Assembly (NCBI RefSeq): GCF_030407495.1 | Contig: NZ_JASDDG010000003.1 | Location: 124,001 to 188,000, forward strand | DNA: 64,000 nt | Source of the DNA: Arthrobacter sp. APC 3897 | Lineage (GTDB): Bacteria > Actinomycetota > Actinomycetes > Actinomycetales > Micrococcaceae | Reading direction: 5' to 3' | In this document: positions 27,005 to 35,610 of the stretch, piece after piece | How positions within the stretch are numbered: position 1 is the stretch's first letter | Layout: every line of letters begins with the position of its first letter | The notes under the pieces: model-generated | The model's input: the letters and a program-made list of their open reading frames with translations, nothing else | Told to the model about the DNA's origin: nothing | Databases searched by the model: none | Made by a program: the position numbers and the translations under genes

Positions 27005-28531
27005 TTACCGCCAGCCTGCTGAGCCCAGGTCCAGCGCTTCGGTGACTGAGTTGGCGGGAAGTCCGGTGACTCCGGCTTTGGCCACCACAATGTTGGGGAA
27101 CAGGAACAGCACGCCGGCGGCGGCGTCGTCGTTGATCGTGCGGACCACCTGCTGCATGCCGGAAATGTAGCCGGCCGTATCCGCCGCATCCGCTGCTGCG
27201 GCAGTGTCCCTGATCCTGGTGTTGTCGTAGCCGAGGTAGTAGTCCGGATTGTTGAACATGGTGAGCAGGTCGCGGCTCTCCACGGCCAGGACCACGGACA
27301 TGTCATAGTCATGCCGGGTGAAAACCTGGTCCAGCCAGACGGCGGGGAACTCGGCGGATTCGATGGTGGCGTTGATGCCGGCCTCAGCCAGCTGGGAGAC
27401 CACAATTTCGGAGACGGCGGTGGCATAGGGGCGGGTGGGAACCGTAAAGGTGATGTCGAGGTTTTCCACGCCGGCTTCAGCCAGCAGCGCACGGGCCTTC
27501 TCCGGGTCGTGGGGGTAGGTTCCGGAGAGATCCTCGTAGTACGGATCAGTGGGCGGCACGGGTGCGCCCACCAGCGTGCCGTATCCGCTCCAGGCCGTGT
27601 CCAGGACGGCCTGCCGGTCAATCGCGTGCAGCACGGCCTGACGGACGCGCACGTCGTCGAACGGAGGCCGGGCGTTGTTCATGGACAGCATGATTTCGCC
27701 GTTGGAAGTCCCCTCCAGGACCTGGAATGCGTCGTCGTCCGCGAAGGTGGGCAGCAGTTCGGGGGCCTGCATGTTGTAGACCACGTCCACGTCGCCGGAG
27801 CGGAGGGCGTTGGTGGTGGCCACGGCGTCAGCGAAGTAGCGCAGGGTGGCGGTCTGGACCCTGGGTGCTTCGCCCCAGTAATCGGTCCGTGCCGCAAGCT
27901 CGATGGATTCGCCGCGGTTCCAGGCCTGCACGGTAAAGGGGCCGGTTCCAATGGCGGTGGAGGCCAGGTCCTGGACACCGCTTTCATCGAACATGGCACC
28001 CACGGGGGTGCCCAGATCGAAGAGCCAGGCGTTGGACGGGCGGGACAGCTGCACGCGCACTTCGGTGTCGCTGAGCACCGTGACGGTATCCACTACATCC
28101 ATTTTGGTTTTCAGGCTGGACAGCCAGGCGTCGGACTTCACCCGTTCCAGGCTGAACTTCACGTCCTCGGCCGTGAACGCTTCCCCGTTGGAGAAGGTAA
28201 CTCCCGGCTCGAGGGTGAAGGTGTAGGTGGTGCGGTCCTCGCTGATGTCCCATGACTTGGCCAGCAGCGGCTGGATCCGGCCTTCCTGGTCAATTTCCAC
28301 CAGGCCCTCGTACACGTTGGCCATCAGGGCCTGCGGGATGGCGGCGCCGGCGGTGGTGGTGAAGTCCAGGTTTGCGGGTTCACCCGTCAGCGCGACGACG
28401 ACGCCGTCGCTTACCTGGCCGCTCCCCGCGCCGGAGCCGCTCTGACCGGCACCCGAGCCCGCGGAGCAGGCGCTGAGCGTCAGCGCCGTCAGCAGAAGGG
28501 CAGCCAGCGGGCGGACGGGAATACGGCGCAT
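27005..28531 (-). CDS. Peptide/nickel-type ABC transporter substrate-binding lipoprotein
   Basis: A 508-residue SBP_bac_5 protein. The start ATG at 28531 (MRRIPVRPL) follows GGAGA. The signal peptide ends in the lipobox LSAC near residue 21, followed by a Gly/Ser linker. Typical blocks are LDFTTTAGAAIPQALMANVY, YTFTLEPGVTFSNGEAFTA, TGPFTVQAWNRGE and VRQAVLHAIDRQAVL. Substrates in this family include di- and oligopeptides and sometimes nickel or sugars; the sequence does not decide. Divergent from the importer at 28742. Confidence 0.93.
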   Translation of the reverse strand: MRRIPVRPLAALLLTALTLSACSAGSGAGQSGSGAGSGQVSDGVVVALTGEPANLDFTTTAGAAIPQALMANVYEGLVEIDQEGRIQPLLAKSWDISEDRTTYTFTLEPGVTFSNGEAFTAEDVKFSLERVKSDAWLSSLKTKMDVVDTVTVLSDTEVRVQLSRPSNAWLFDLGTPVGAMFDESGVQDLASTAIGTGPFTVQAWNRGESIELAARTDYWGEAPRVQTATLRYFADAVATTNALRSGDVDVVYNMQAPELLPTFADDDAFQVLEGTSNGEIMLSMNNARPPFDDVRVRQAVLHAIDRQAVLDTAWSGYGTLVGAPVPPTDPYYEDLSGTYPHDPEKARALLAEAGVENLDITFTVPTRPYATAVSEIVVSQLAEAGINATIESAEFPAVWLDQVFTRHDYDMSVVLAVESRDLLTMFNNPDYYLGYDNTRIRDTAAAADAADTAGYISGMQQVVRTINDDAAAGVLFLFPNIVVAKAGVTGLPANSVTEALDLGSAGWR

Positions 28532-28741
28532 CAAGGGTCTCCATCGGTGGGCGGGCGGTGCCCGGGCGGCTGCGGACAATACGTCCGCGCCAAATGTTGT
28601 CCTACATAGTATGAACTCGCGCGTGAACAGAGCGGAAATTGATGCGCGACTGGCCGGGCCGGTCATTGCCTGCCACCATCATTGCGGATAGGTTCGGGCC
28701 ATCGCGGCGTCGGGCCGGGGGGATCGAAAGGACACGAAGAC

Positions 28742-29791
28742 GTGCGTAGAAAAATGGTCGGGGCTTCACTGGCAGCGGCGCTGCTGCTCACCGGTTGCGG
28801 AGGGTCGACGGAATCCAGCAACGAAGGCGGTTCCGAGGGCGCCACACTCGTGGTCTACACCAATTCCAACTCCGATGGAAAAGGTGAATGGCTTGAGAAG
28901 GAAGCGGCAGAGGCCGGTTTCAACATTGAGATTGTGGGACTGGGCGGCGGCGATCTGACCAACCGCATCATCGCTGAAGGCGGCAACCCCGTTGCCGACC
29001 TTGTCTTCGGACTGAACAACATGTACTTCGAACAAATCAAGGCCGAAGACCTCCTGGAGCCGTACACCCCGGAGTGGGCTCCGGACGTGGACGAGGAACT
29101 CGGCGACGGAGAGACTTTCTGGCCGCTGGTCCAGCAGGGCATCGTCCTGGCCTACAACGCGGACGCCGTTCCCGAAAGCGACGCGCCCTCGGACTGGACC
29201 GATTTGTGGACCGATGAACAGTACAAGGGACGCTACGAGTCAGTCAGTACCCTGGCCGGCGCCACGCAGCAGATCATCATGGCCAGCATCCTGATGCGTT
29301 ACCAGGATGAGTCGGGCGATCTGGGCATCTCCGATGAAGGCTGGGAACAGGTCCGCGCCTACTTCGAAAACGGTTCCAAGGCCGTGGAGGGGGAAGACCT
29401 GTTTGCCCGCATGGCGGCAGGCGCCGTGGACATGGGTCAGATGACCATCAGCGGCATCCCCGCCCGCGAAACACAGTACGGCGTCACCGCCGGTGTCATG
29501 GCTCCTGAAATCGGTGTCCCGTATGCGGTGGAACAGGTGGGGATCATCAAGGGCACGGACAAACAGGACGAGGTGGAGCGCTTCATCAACTGGTTTGGCA
29601 GCGGAGAAACCCAGGGAGAGTTCGCAGCCGAGTTCGCGAGCCTGCCGGCCAACCAGAAGGCCCTGGAAATGACGGACCCGGAAGTCCTCGAGGCATATGA
29701 AGCCATTCCGCCCCAGGAATTGGACTGGCTGTTTGTCCGGGACAACATTTCCCAGTGGGTGGAAAAGATCGAACTCGAATACATGCCCTGA
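28742..29791 (+). CDS. ABC transporter substrate-binding lipoprotein (Fe(III)/2-aminoethylphosphonate type)
   Basis: A 349-residue family-1 binding protein. I chose GTG 28742 (VRRKMVGASL), with AAAGGA about 9 bases upstream; ATG 28754 is possible. The lipobox LTGC lies near residue 19. Mature start ATLVVYTNSNSDGKGEWLEK, then ADLVFGLNNMYFEQIKAEDLL and FWPLVQQGIVLAYN, resemble AfuA/FutA and PhnS-like proteins, which carry ferric iron or 2-aminoethylphosphonate. The mature N-terminus lacks an obvious iron-tyrosine pair that I could assign with certainty, so substrate is open. Confidence 0.85.
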   Translation: MRRKMVGASLAAALLLTGCGGSTESSNEGGSEGATLVVYTNSNSDGKGEWLEKEAAEAGFNIEIVGLGGGDLTNRIIAEGGNPVADLVFGLNNMYFEQIKAEDLLEPYTPEWAPDVDEELGDGETFWPLVQQGIVLAYNADAVPESDAPSDWTDLWTDEQYKGRYESVSTLAGATQQIIMASILMRYQDESGDLGISDEGWEQVRAYFENGSKAVEGEDLFARMAAGAVDMGQMTISGIPARETQYGVTAGVMAPEIGVPYAVEQVGIIKGTDKQDEVERFINWFGSGETQGEFAAEFASLPANQKALEMTDPEVLEAYEAIPPQELDWLFVRDNISQWVEKIELEYMP

Positions 29792-29805
29792 CAGGAAGCA
29801 AGATC

Positions 29806-30819
29806 ATGATCCGGTACGACAATATTGAAGTTTCCTTCGACGATTTTGTCGCCATCCCGCAGCTGGATCTTGAGATCCGGGAGGGTGAGTTCTTCACCCT
29901 CCTGGGTCCTTCAGGATGCGGGAAGACGACCGCCCTGCGCACGTTGGCGGGATTTATCAGCCCCAGCGCCGGAGACGTTTTCGTTGACGGCCGGCGGGTC
30001 ACGCACCTTTCCAGCGACAAGCGCAGCATTGGCATGGTGTTTCAAAACTATGCACTGTTTCCGAGCATGAATGTCTGGGAGAACATTGCCTTTGGACTCA
30101 AGGTCCGGAAGGACTCCAAGGCGGATACTGCCCGGCTCGTGGCTGAGATCGCAGGCCAAATGGAGCTCAGCGACGAGCAGCTGCAGAAGAATGTTGCTGA
30201 ACTTTCCGGCGGGCAGCAGCAGCGCGTGGCCATTGCCCGGGCGCTGGTGCTCAAGCCGAAAATCCTGCTGCTGGATGAGCCGTTGTCCAACCTGGATGCG
30301 AAGCTGCGCGTGCAGCTGCGCGGACAGCTCAAGGACCTGCAGAGCCGGTTCGGCATCACCACTGTGTACGTCACCCATGACCAGGACGAAGCGCTCACCA
30401 TGTCCGACCGCATTGCCGTGTTCAACAAGGGCGTGGTGGAACATGTGGGACCCCCCGCCGAGATCTATGAACGGTCCGCCACGGAGTTTGTCTGCAACTT
30501 CATCGGTGACATCAACGTGCTGGATGAGGAACTGGTCCGCCGGCTGAATGAGCACTCCCCCGCCGCCCTGGACCCGGGCAAGAACTCCTACCTGCGGGTG
30601 GAGAAGGTATCACTTGATCCGCTTACCGCCGGCCCCGGAGCCGTGAAGGTCAACGGCGTTGTTTCTTCCCGCAGCTACCACGGCATGCACAGCCGCTACA
30701 CCGTTGACGCCGGCCGCAACCGGATCAAGGCCCTGGTGACAGAGAACGGCCTGACCCGCATGGACGTCGGAGACAGCGTGGACGTGTTTATCAATCCAGC
30801 CAACGTTCTGCAGTATTAG
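29806..30819 (+). CDS. ABC transporter ATP-binding protein (Fe(III)/phosphonate/polyamine class)
   Basis: A 337-residue ATPase starting at ATG 29806 after AGGAAG. Walker [18 protein letters not shown]-loop [20 protein letters not shown], signature [15 protein letters not shown], Walker B LLLDEPLSNLDAKL and H-loop VTHDQDEAL. A C-terminal TOBE-type regulatory region follows residue 270. The class (CysA/PotA/FbpC) matches its neighbours. It follows the binding protein by 14 bp. Confidence 0.93.
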   Translation: MIRYDNIEVSFDDFVAIPQLDLEIREGEFFTLLGPSGCGKTTALRTLAGFISPSAGDVFVDGRRVTHLSSDKRSIGMVFQNYALFPSMNVWENIAFGLKVRKDSKADTARLVAEIAGQMELSDEQLQKNVAELSGGQQQRVAIARALVLKPKILLLDEPLSNLDAKLRVQLRGQLKDLQSRFGITTVYVTHDQDEALTMSDRIAVFNKGVVEHVGPPAEIYERSATEFVCNFIGDINVLDEELVRRLNEHSPAALDPGKNSYLRVEKVSLDPLTAGPGAVKVNGVVSSRSYHGMHSRYTVDAGRNRIKALVTENGLTRMDVGDSVDVFINPANVLQY

Positions 30820-30829
30820 GCGGCCCGGC

Positions 30830-32635
30830 ATGAAGACCTCCGTCAAGAGCATGTGGCGTTCCCCGCTGGTGGTTGTCACCTCCATTGTGCTGGTCTGGTT
30901 CATCAGCACTTTCCTGATCCTTCCCAACATCAACCTGCTGACCGAGACTTTCTTCCCCAAGGGAGAGTTTTCCGGGCGGGCCGTGGAAAAGCTGCTGAGT
31001 TCTGACCGGGCCATGAAAAGCCTGGCCAACAGCTTCATCCTTGCCGTGGTCCTGTCCGTGACGGTCAACGCCGTGGGCATTTTCATTGTCCTGGTCACCC
31101 AGTACTTCGATATCAGGGGCGCACGCATCCTCTGGCTCGGCTACGCCACCACCCTGATCTACGGCGGCATTGTCCTGGTTGCCGGGTACAAGTTCATCTA
31201 CGGCCAGAACGGCTTTGTCACCAACCTGCTCCTGGAATGGTTTCCGGGACTGAACCCGGCCTGGTTTAGCGGGTTCTTTGCCGTGGTATTTGTCATGACC
31301 TTCTCCACGACCTCAAACCACATGCTGTTCCTGTCCTCCGCCCTGAACAAGGTGGACTACCAAACCATCGAAGCTGCCCGGAACATGGGCGCCTCCACCC
31401 TGCGGATTCTGTGGCGCATTGTGCTGCCCATGATGCGGCCCATGCTATTCGCGATCACCATCCTGGTATTCCTGGGCGGCCTAAGCGCGCTGACCGCACC
31501 CCAGGTGCTGGGAGGGGAAAACTTCCAGACCATCAGCCCGATGATCCTGACCTTCTCCGGCACCTCCACCTCCCGTGACATTGCCGCACTGCTCGCCCTG
31601 ATCCTGGGACTGGCCACCGTGGTGATGCTCGCCGTCATGAGCCGCGTTGAGCGCGGCGGAACGTATTTCTCCGTGTCGAAGGTTTCCGCGGGCATGAAGA
31701 AGCAGAAGATCGAAAACCCGGTAGCCAATGCCCTGGTCCATGTCGCCGCTTACGCATTGTTCCTCGTGTATTCGCTGCCCATCCTGCTGATCGTTGTCTT
31801 CTCCTTCACGGATACCGCCAGCATCTCCTCGGCCACGCTGTCGTGGGACCGGTTCACCCTCGACAACTACATCACCGTCTTCACCGACGAGTCCGCCTTC
31901 CGGCCGTTCGCCGTCAGTGTCATCTACAGCGCGGTTGCGGCAGTCCTCGTCGTCGTCGGGCTCCTGTTCGTGGCAAGGATGGTGCAGAAGTTCCGGAACC
32001 CGGTGACAACCGCGGCCGAGTACCTGCTGCACATCCCCTGGATCCTGCCCTCCACGCTCATTGCCCTCGGCCTGATCATGACCTTCGACCGGCCGTCGCC
32101 GCTCATTGGGGGCCAGGTGCTGACCGGGACCGTCTGGGTGCTTCTCGCGGCATACATCATCATCAAGATCCCGTTTACGCTGCGGATGCTCAAGGCTGCC
32201 TTCTATTCCATCAGCGACAGCCTTGAAGACGCTTCGGCGATTCTGGGAGCCAAGTCCCTGTACACGTTCCGGCGGGTCCTGCTGCCCATCGTGCTCCCGA
32301 CGGCGGCTGCCATCACCGCGCTGAACTTCAACAGCCTCCTGGACGACTACGACACAGCGGTTTTCCTCTACCATCCGCTGTACGAGCCCCTTGGCATCGT
32401 GATCAAGAACAGCACCCAGGGCGAGAACATCAGTGACGCAATGGCGCTGACCTTCGTTTACACGGTATTGCTGATGATCATCATGGGGACCACCATGTAC
32501 CTGGTGTACGGGCGGTCTGTTAAGACCAGGAAGCGCCGCCGGGCAGTTGTGCTGCCGGACGCGCCGGCGCAGCCCGCTACGCAGGTGCAGCCCGCTGCTC
32601 CCGCGCCGGACGGCGGGCAGCTGACCAAGTTGTAG
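30830..32635 (+). CDS. ABC transporter permease, two permease domains fused
   Basis: A 601-residue membrane protein made of two BPD_transp_1 domains, as in FbpB/AfuB and PhnU-like fused permeases. Docking loops are EAARNMGASTLRILWRIVLP in the first half (about residue 182) and EDASAILGAKS in the second (about residue 466). About 12 membrane segments, with a loop near residue 290 rich in charged residues. The C-terminal 30 residues are Pro/Ala-rich. Ends at 32635, followed by a shared bidirectional terminator. Confidence 0.93.
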   Translation: MKTSVKSMWRSPLVVVTSIVLVWFISTFLILPNINLLTETFFPKGEFSGRAVEKLLSSDRAMKSLANSFILAVVLSVTVNAVGIFIVLVTQYFDIRGARILWLGYATTLIYGGIVLVAGYKFIYGQNGFVTNLLLEWFPGLNPAWFSGFFAVVFVMTFSTTSNHMLFLSSALNKVDYQTIEAARNMGASTLRILWRIVLPMMRPMLFAITILVFLGGLSALTAPQVLGGENFQTISPMILTFSGTSTSRDIAALLALILGLATVVMLAVMSRVERGGTYFSVSKVSAGMKKQKIENPVANALVHVAAYALFLVYSLPILLIVVFSFTDTASISSATLSWDRFTLDNYITVFTDESAFRPFAVSVIYSAVAAVLVVVGLLFVARMVQKFRNPVTTAAEYLLHIPWILPSTLIALGLIMTFDRPSPLIGGQVLTGTVWVLLAAYIIIKIPFTLRMLKAAFYSISDSLEDASAILGAKSLYTFRRVLLPIVLPTAAAITALNFNSLLDDYDTAVFLYHPLYEPLGIVIKNSTQGENISDAMALTFVYTVLLMIIMGTTMYLVYGRSVKTRKRRRAVVLPDAPAQPATQVQPAAPAPDGGQLTKL

Positions 32636-32660
32636 GCCGGCCGCGCGAAGGGTTAACGCA

Positions 32661-32694
32661 GAAGCAGGACGGGAATTTCTTCCCGTCCTGCTTC
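32661..32694. terminator. Bidirectional terminator between the importer and cspA copy 1
   Basis: Perfect 14-bp inverted repeat GAAGCAGGACGGGA / TCCCGTCCTGCTTC with a 6-base loop, lying between the converging stops at 32635 (+) and 32734 (-). Its core AGCAGGACGGG also occurs in the hairpin behind the second csp gene. Confidence 0.9.
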
Positions 32695-32733
32695 CTATTC
32701 AAGCCGGTTCCCTGAGGAACCCAAAGTCTAGAT

Positions 32734-32937
32734 TTAGAGGGCCTGGATGTTTACGGCCTGGGGACCCTTGGGGCCCTGCTCGGTATCGAAGCTAACCTTC
32801 TGGTTCTCTTCGAGGGAGCGGTAGCCACTCGAGTTGATAGCGGAGTAGTGAGCGAAAACGTCGGCGCTTCCGTCATCGGGCTCGATGAAGCCGAAGCCCT
32901 TTTCGGAGTTGAACCATTTCACGGTACCTGTTGCCAT
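32734..32937 (-). CDS. cspA: Cold-shock protein, copy 1
   Basis: A 67-residue single-domain RNA chaperone. RNP1 KGFGFIEP and RNP2-like DVFAHYSAI, preceded by [12 protein letters not shown], are diagnostic. The copy at 35201 differs at only five residues (SSGYRSLEE versus SNGYKSLDE in the centre and VNIQAL versus TNIQAL at the end). The leader is over 100 nt long and shares two hairpins with the other copy, so post-transcriptional control is likely. A bidirectional terminator follows. Confidence 0.97.
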   Translation of the reverse strand: MATGTVKWFNSEKGFGFIEPDDGSADVFAHYSAINSSGYRSLEENQKVSFDTEQGPKGPQAVNIQAL

Positions 32938-33080
32938 GTTTAATCATCCTTCTAAAGAAACCACCCCCGACCTTCGAGGAGTTTCACGTTGCTGTGCCGT
33001 ACGCGGCATGTTACAGAAAAAGCGGCTGGCCCTTGATGTGGGTTTCGCCGCTTGGACTATCAACATGCGCAACACTGCAA
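32938..33080 (-). promoter_or_regulatory. csp copy 1 leader and promoter region with two conserved hairpins
   Basis: On the minus strand, GTTGCGCATGTTGATAGTCC precedes AAGCGGCGAAACCC, a likely promoter followed by the leader. Hairpin A: AAGCGGC (33020-33026) pairs with GCCGCTT (33047-33053). Hairpin B near the ribosome site pairs GAAAC with GTTTC around the block CCCCGACCTTCGAGGAG. Both hairpins and the promoter block recur upstream of the second csp gene, while the DNA between them does not. Confidence 0.65.
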
Positions 33081-33139
33081 CTGAAATTAGTATACACAGC
33101 GGCCTACAGGCCGTCACCCCCCTTTCCCGCACTACTCGT

Positions 33140-33145
33140 TAGGCT
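33140..33145 (+). promoter_or_regulatory. Possible -10 box of glsA (leaderless arrangement)
   Basis: TAGGCT ends 6 bases before the ATG at 33152. That spacing puts transcription start at the start codon, a common leaderless layout in actinobacteria. Only GGAGAG lies between, too close to act as a normal ribosome site. Confidence 0.35.
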
Positions 33146-33151
33146 GGAGAG

Positions 33152-35035
33152 ATGCGTTCCACTACCTCCGCCACCGCCGCTTCGGCGGCCCCTTCCCCAT
33201 CCGATCCCGGCTCCTATCCCGGCTCCTCCCCCATTGAGACCTACCTCCGCAGGATCCATGCCGAAATCGCGGAGCTCAAGGACGGGAAGCCCTACAGCAA
33301 CATTCCGGCGATGGCGAATGTGGACCCGAATAACTTTGGCATTGCGTTGGCCACGGCCGACGGATATGTCTACGAGGTGGGCGACACCCGGGAAGAATTC
33401 AGCATTCAGTCCATCTCCAAGCCCTTCACCTACGGCTTGGCTCTGGCTGACCGGGGAATGGACGCGGTGGACGCGAAGGTGGATGTGGAACCTTCCGGAG
33501 ATTCCTTCAATGAGATTTCTCTCGCCGAAGGCACCGGCCGGCCGGCCAACGCCATGATCAACGCCGGCGCCCTCACCGCTACCTCCCTGGTCCGAGGCTC
33601 AGGCGGCGTCACCCGCTTCAACCGGATTCTCAATACGTACTCCGCCTTTGCGGGGCGTCCGTTGTCCGTCAGTGAACGGATTTACCGCTCTGAGCTCAAG
33701 TCCGGCCACCGCAATCATGCCCTCGCCTACCTGCTGCGCTCCTTTGACATCATCGAATCCGATCCGGCACCGGTCATCAAGGACTATTTCCGCCAGTGCT
33801 CGGTGATGGTCAACGCATTGGATCTTGCCATGATGGCCGCCACACTGGCCAACAGCGGCCGCAACCCGCTTTCCGGCGAGCAGGTTCTGGAGATTGAGCC
33901 GGTGGAACGGGTGCTTTCGGTCATGACCACCTGCGGAATGTATGACGACGCCGGTGCCTGGCTCTCCAGCGTCGGCATGCCGGCAAAGTCCGGGGTTGGC
34001 GGCGGAACCATTGCCGTGCTGCCCGGACAGGTTGGACTGGCGGTCTACTCTCCTCCGCTGGACGCCCATGGCTCCAGCGTCCGCGGGGTTGCCACCAGCC
34101 AGCGGATCTCCCACGACATGCAGCTGCATTTTGTCCGCGCTGCCCGCACCGGCCGTTCAGCCATCCGCAACGTCTTTGACATCACTGCCGCGCCGTCCGG
34201 AATCCGGCGCACCGATGAAGCCGCCGAGGTACTGCGCAGCCACGGCCACCGTGCCCAGGTGCTGGAGCTGAACGGGGATCTCCTCTTCGCCGGCGCGGAA
34301 TCGGTGGTGCGGGCGCTCTCCAATCTGGACGACGCCGTCGAAATGGTGGTCCTGGACCTGAGGAGCGTTGACGAAGTCTCTGAAGTGGCACTTCGCCTGT
34401 TCGCCGAATCCGCGCAGATGCTGGCGCTGAACGGACTCGGCCTGGTGCTGGTGGACGGCGAAGGAACGGTCACCGAAGATCTGGCCGCGCGCGGCCGCGA
34501 GGTTCCCTCCTTCCCCACCCGCAACGCTGCCGTTGAGTACTGCGAGACACAGCTCATCGATGCGTACGGCAGTGAACTGGTGCTGCCGGACGTCATGGAG
34601 CCCGTTGATTCACCGGCACTGAACCAGCTGGATCCCGAGGACGCCCGGATTGTCCAGGACCTTATGGAAGAGCGTTCCTACGACGACGGCGACGTGGTCC
34701 GGCGGGTGGGTCAGCGCTTCGGCGGTGTGTTCTTCATCGTTGCCGGCACCATTGCCACCTCTATGCCGGGACCGGACGGCTCCCGGATCAAGCTCACCAC
34801 CTTGGGCCCGGGCATGACCTTCGGTGAAATGGCCCTGGGCACGGAGAAACGCCAGGAAACAACGGTGAAGGCCGCCGGACCGGTACGTCTGAAGGTCCTC
34901 ACCGCGGAGGCCATGGACACCCTTGAGGAGGAGAATCCGCGTCTGGCCGTGGAACTGTGGAAGGCCCTCACCCGCGATGCCTATACGCGCGTGGAACAGT
35001 ACCTGCGTGAAAGTGCCCTCCGCGCCCGGGACTGA
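33152..35035 (+). CDS. glsA: Glutaminase with C-terminal STAS and cyclic-nucleotide-binding domains
   Basis: A 627-residue fusion. Residues 25-330 are a serine-dependent beta-lactamase-fold glutaminase (L-glutamine to glutamate and ammonia); the catalytic pair is Ser87 and Lys90 in SIQSISKPF, with NAMINAGAL, CGMYDDAGAW and KSGVGGGTIAVLPG as further family motifs. Residues about 355-460 form a STAS domain (VLELNGDLLFAGAESV and VVLDLRSVDEVSE). Residues about 490-610 form a cNMP/Crp-like beta-roll (FFIVAGTIATS, LGPGMTFGEMAL). The extra domains suggest allosteric control by anions/nucleotides or cAMP (inference). Flanked by two csp genes. Confidence 0.94.
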   Translation: MRSTTSATAASAAPSPSDPGSYPGSSPIETYLRRIHAEIAELKDGKPYSNIPAMANVDPNNFGIALATADGYVYEVGDTREEFSIQSISKPFTYGLALADRGMDAVDAKVDVEPSGDSFNEISLAEGTGRPANAMINAGALTATSLVRGSGGVTRFNRILNTYSAFAGRPLSVSERIYRSELKSGHRNHALAYLLRSFDIIESDPAPVIKDYFRQCSVMVNALDLAMMAATLANSGRNPLSGEQVLEIEPVERVLSVMTTCGMYDDAGAWLSSVGMPAKSGVGGGTIAVLPGQVGLAVYSPPLDAHGSSVRGVATSQRISHDMQLHFVRAARTGRSAIRNVFDITAAPSGIRRTDEAAEVLRSHGHRAQVLELNGDLLFAGAESVVRALSNLDDAVEMVVLDLRSVDEVSEVALRLFAESAQMLALNGLGLVLVDGEGTVTEDLAARGREVPSFPTRNAAVEYCETQLIDAYGSELVLPDVMEPVDSPALNQLDPEDARIVQDLMEERSYDDGDVVRRVGQRFGGVFFIVAGTIATSMPGPDGSRIKLTTLGPGMTFGEMALGTEKRQETTVKAAGPVRLKVLTAEAMDTLEEENPRLAVELWKALTRDAYTRVEQYLRESALRARD

Positions 35036-35043
35036 TTCAGCTC

Positions 35044-35090
35044 AGCAGAACGGCGCTCCGGCATCTTCGCTGCCGGAGCGCCGTTCTGCT
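35044..35090 (+). terminator. Terminator after glsA
   Basis: Perfect 20-bp inverted repeat starting AGCAGAACGGCGCTCCGGCA at 35044, 7-base loop, mirrored to 35090. It begins 8 bp after the glsA stop. Confidence 0.92.
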
Positions 35091-35127
35091 GTCCGGCCGG
35101 TTCAGGCTGGAAGGTTCTGGTTAAACA

Positions 35128-35160
35128 CAAAAGCAGGACGGGTAACCCGTCCTGCTTTTG
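35128..35160 (-). terminator. Terminator after csp copy 2
   Basis: Perfect 15-bp inverted repeat CAAAAGCAGGACGGG / CCCGTCCTGCTTTTG with a 3-base loop, 40 bp downstream of the csp stop. It shares the core AGCAGGACGGG with the terminator behind csp copy 1, so the duplication included the 3' end. Confidence 0.9.
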
Positions 35161-35200
35161 TAAGGCAATTCAGTACTGGTACTGAACCGAAGTCTCTAAA

Positions 35201-35404
35201 TTAGAGCGCCTGGATGTTCGTAGCCTGGGGACCCTTGGGGCCCTGCTCGGTATCAAAGCTAACCTTCTGGTTCTCGTCCAGGGACTTGTAACCATTGGAG
35301 TTGATAGCGGAGTAGTGAGCGAACACGTCGGCGCTGCCGTCGTCGGGCTCGATGAAGCCGAAGCCCTTTTCGGAGTTAAACCATTTTACTGTACCTGTAG
35401 CCAT
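35201..35404 (-). CDS. cspA: Cold-shock protein, copy 2
   Basis: A 67-residue cold-shock protein with KGFGFIEP and DVFAHYSAI, almost identical to the product at 32734. DNA identity between the two copies is high in the coding part and in parts of the leader and terminator, showing a duplication of the whole transcription unit around glsA. Transcribed in the same direction as copy 1 and opposite to glsA. Confidence 0.97.
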   Translation of the reverse strand: MATGTVKWFNSEKGFGFIEPDDGSADVFAHYSAINSNGYKSLDENQKVSFDTEQGPKGPQATNIQAL

Positions 35405-35545
35405 TTTAATATTCCTTCTGGAGTGAAGCTGGTCCCGACTTTCGGGGAGCTTCAGTCGCGGTGTTCATTTACCGCTTTTACAGAAAAGCGGCTAGCCCGT
35501 TTGGGTTTCGCCGCTTGAAATACAAAATGCGCAACAACCAACAAC
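35405..35545 (-). promoter_or_regulatory. csp copy 2 leader and promoter region with the same two hairpins
   Basis: On the minus strand GTTGCGCATTTTGTATTTC precedes the leader. Hairpin A: AAGCGGC (35486-35492) pairs with GCCGCTT (35510-35516), with an inner AGCCC/GGGTT helix. Hairpin B: GAAGCT pairs with AGCTTC around CCCGACTTTCGGGG, close to the ribosome site. Base changes relative to copy 1 preserve pairing in hairpin B (GAAGCT/AGCTTC in place of GAAAC/GTTTC). Confidence 0.65.
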
Positions 35546-35610
35546 TGAGTAAGACTCTACACGAGATCTGCCGGAACGTGAAACCGGGCGTCCCCGCAGC
35601 CCGGATCCGT

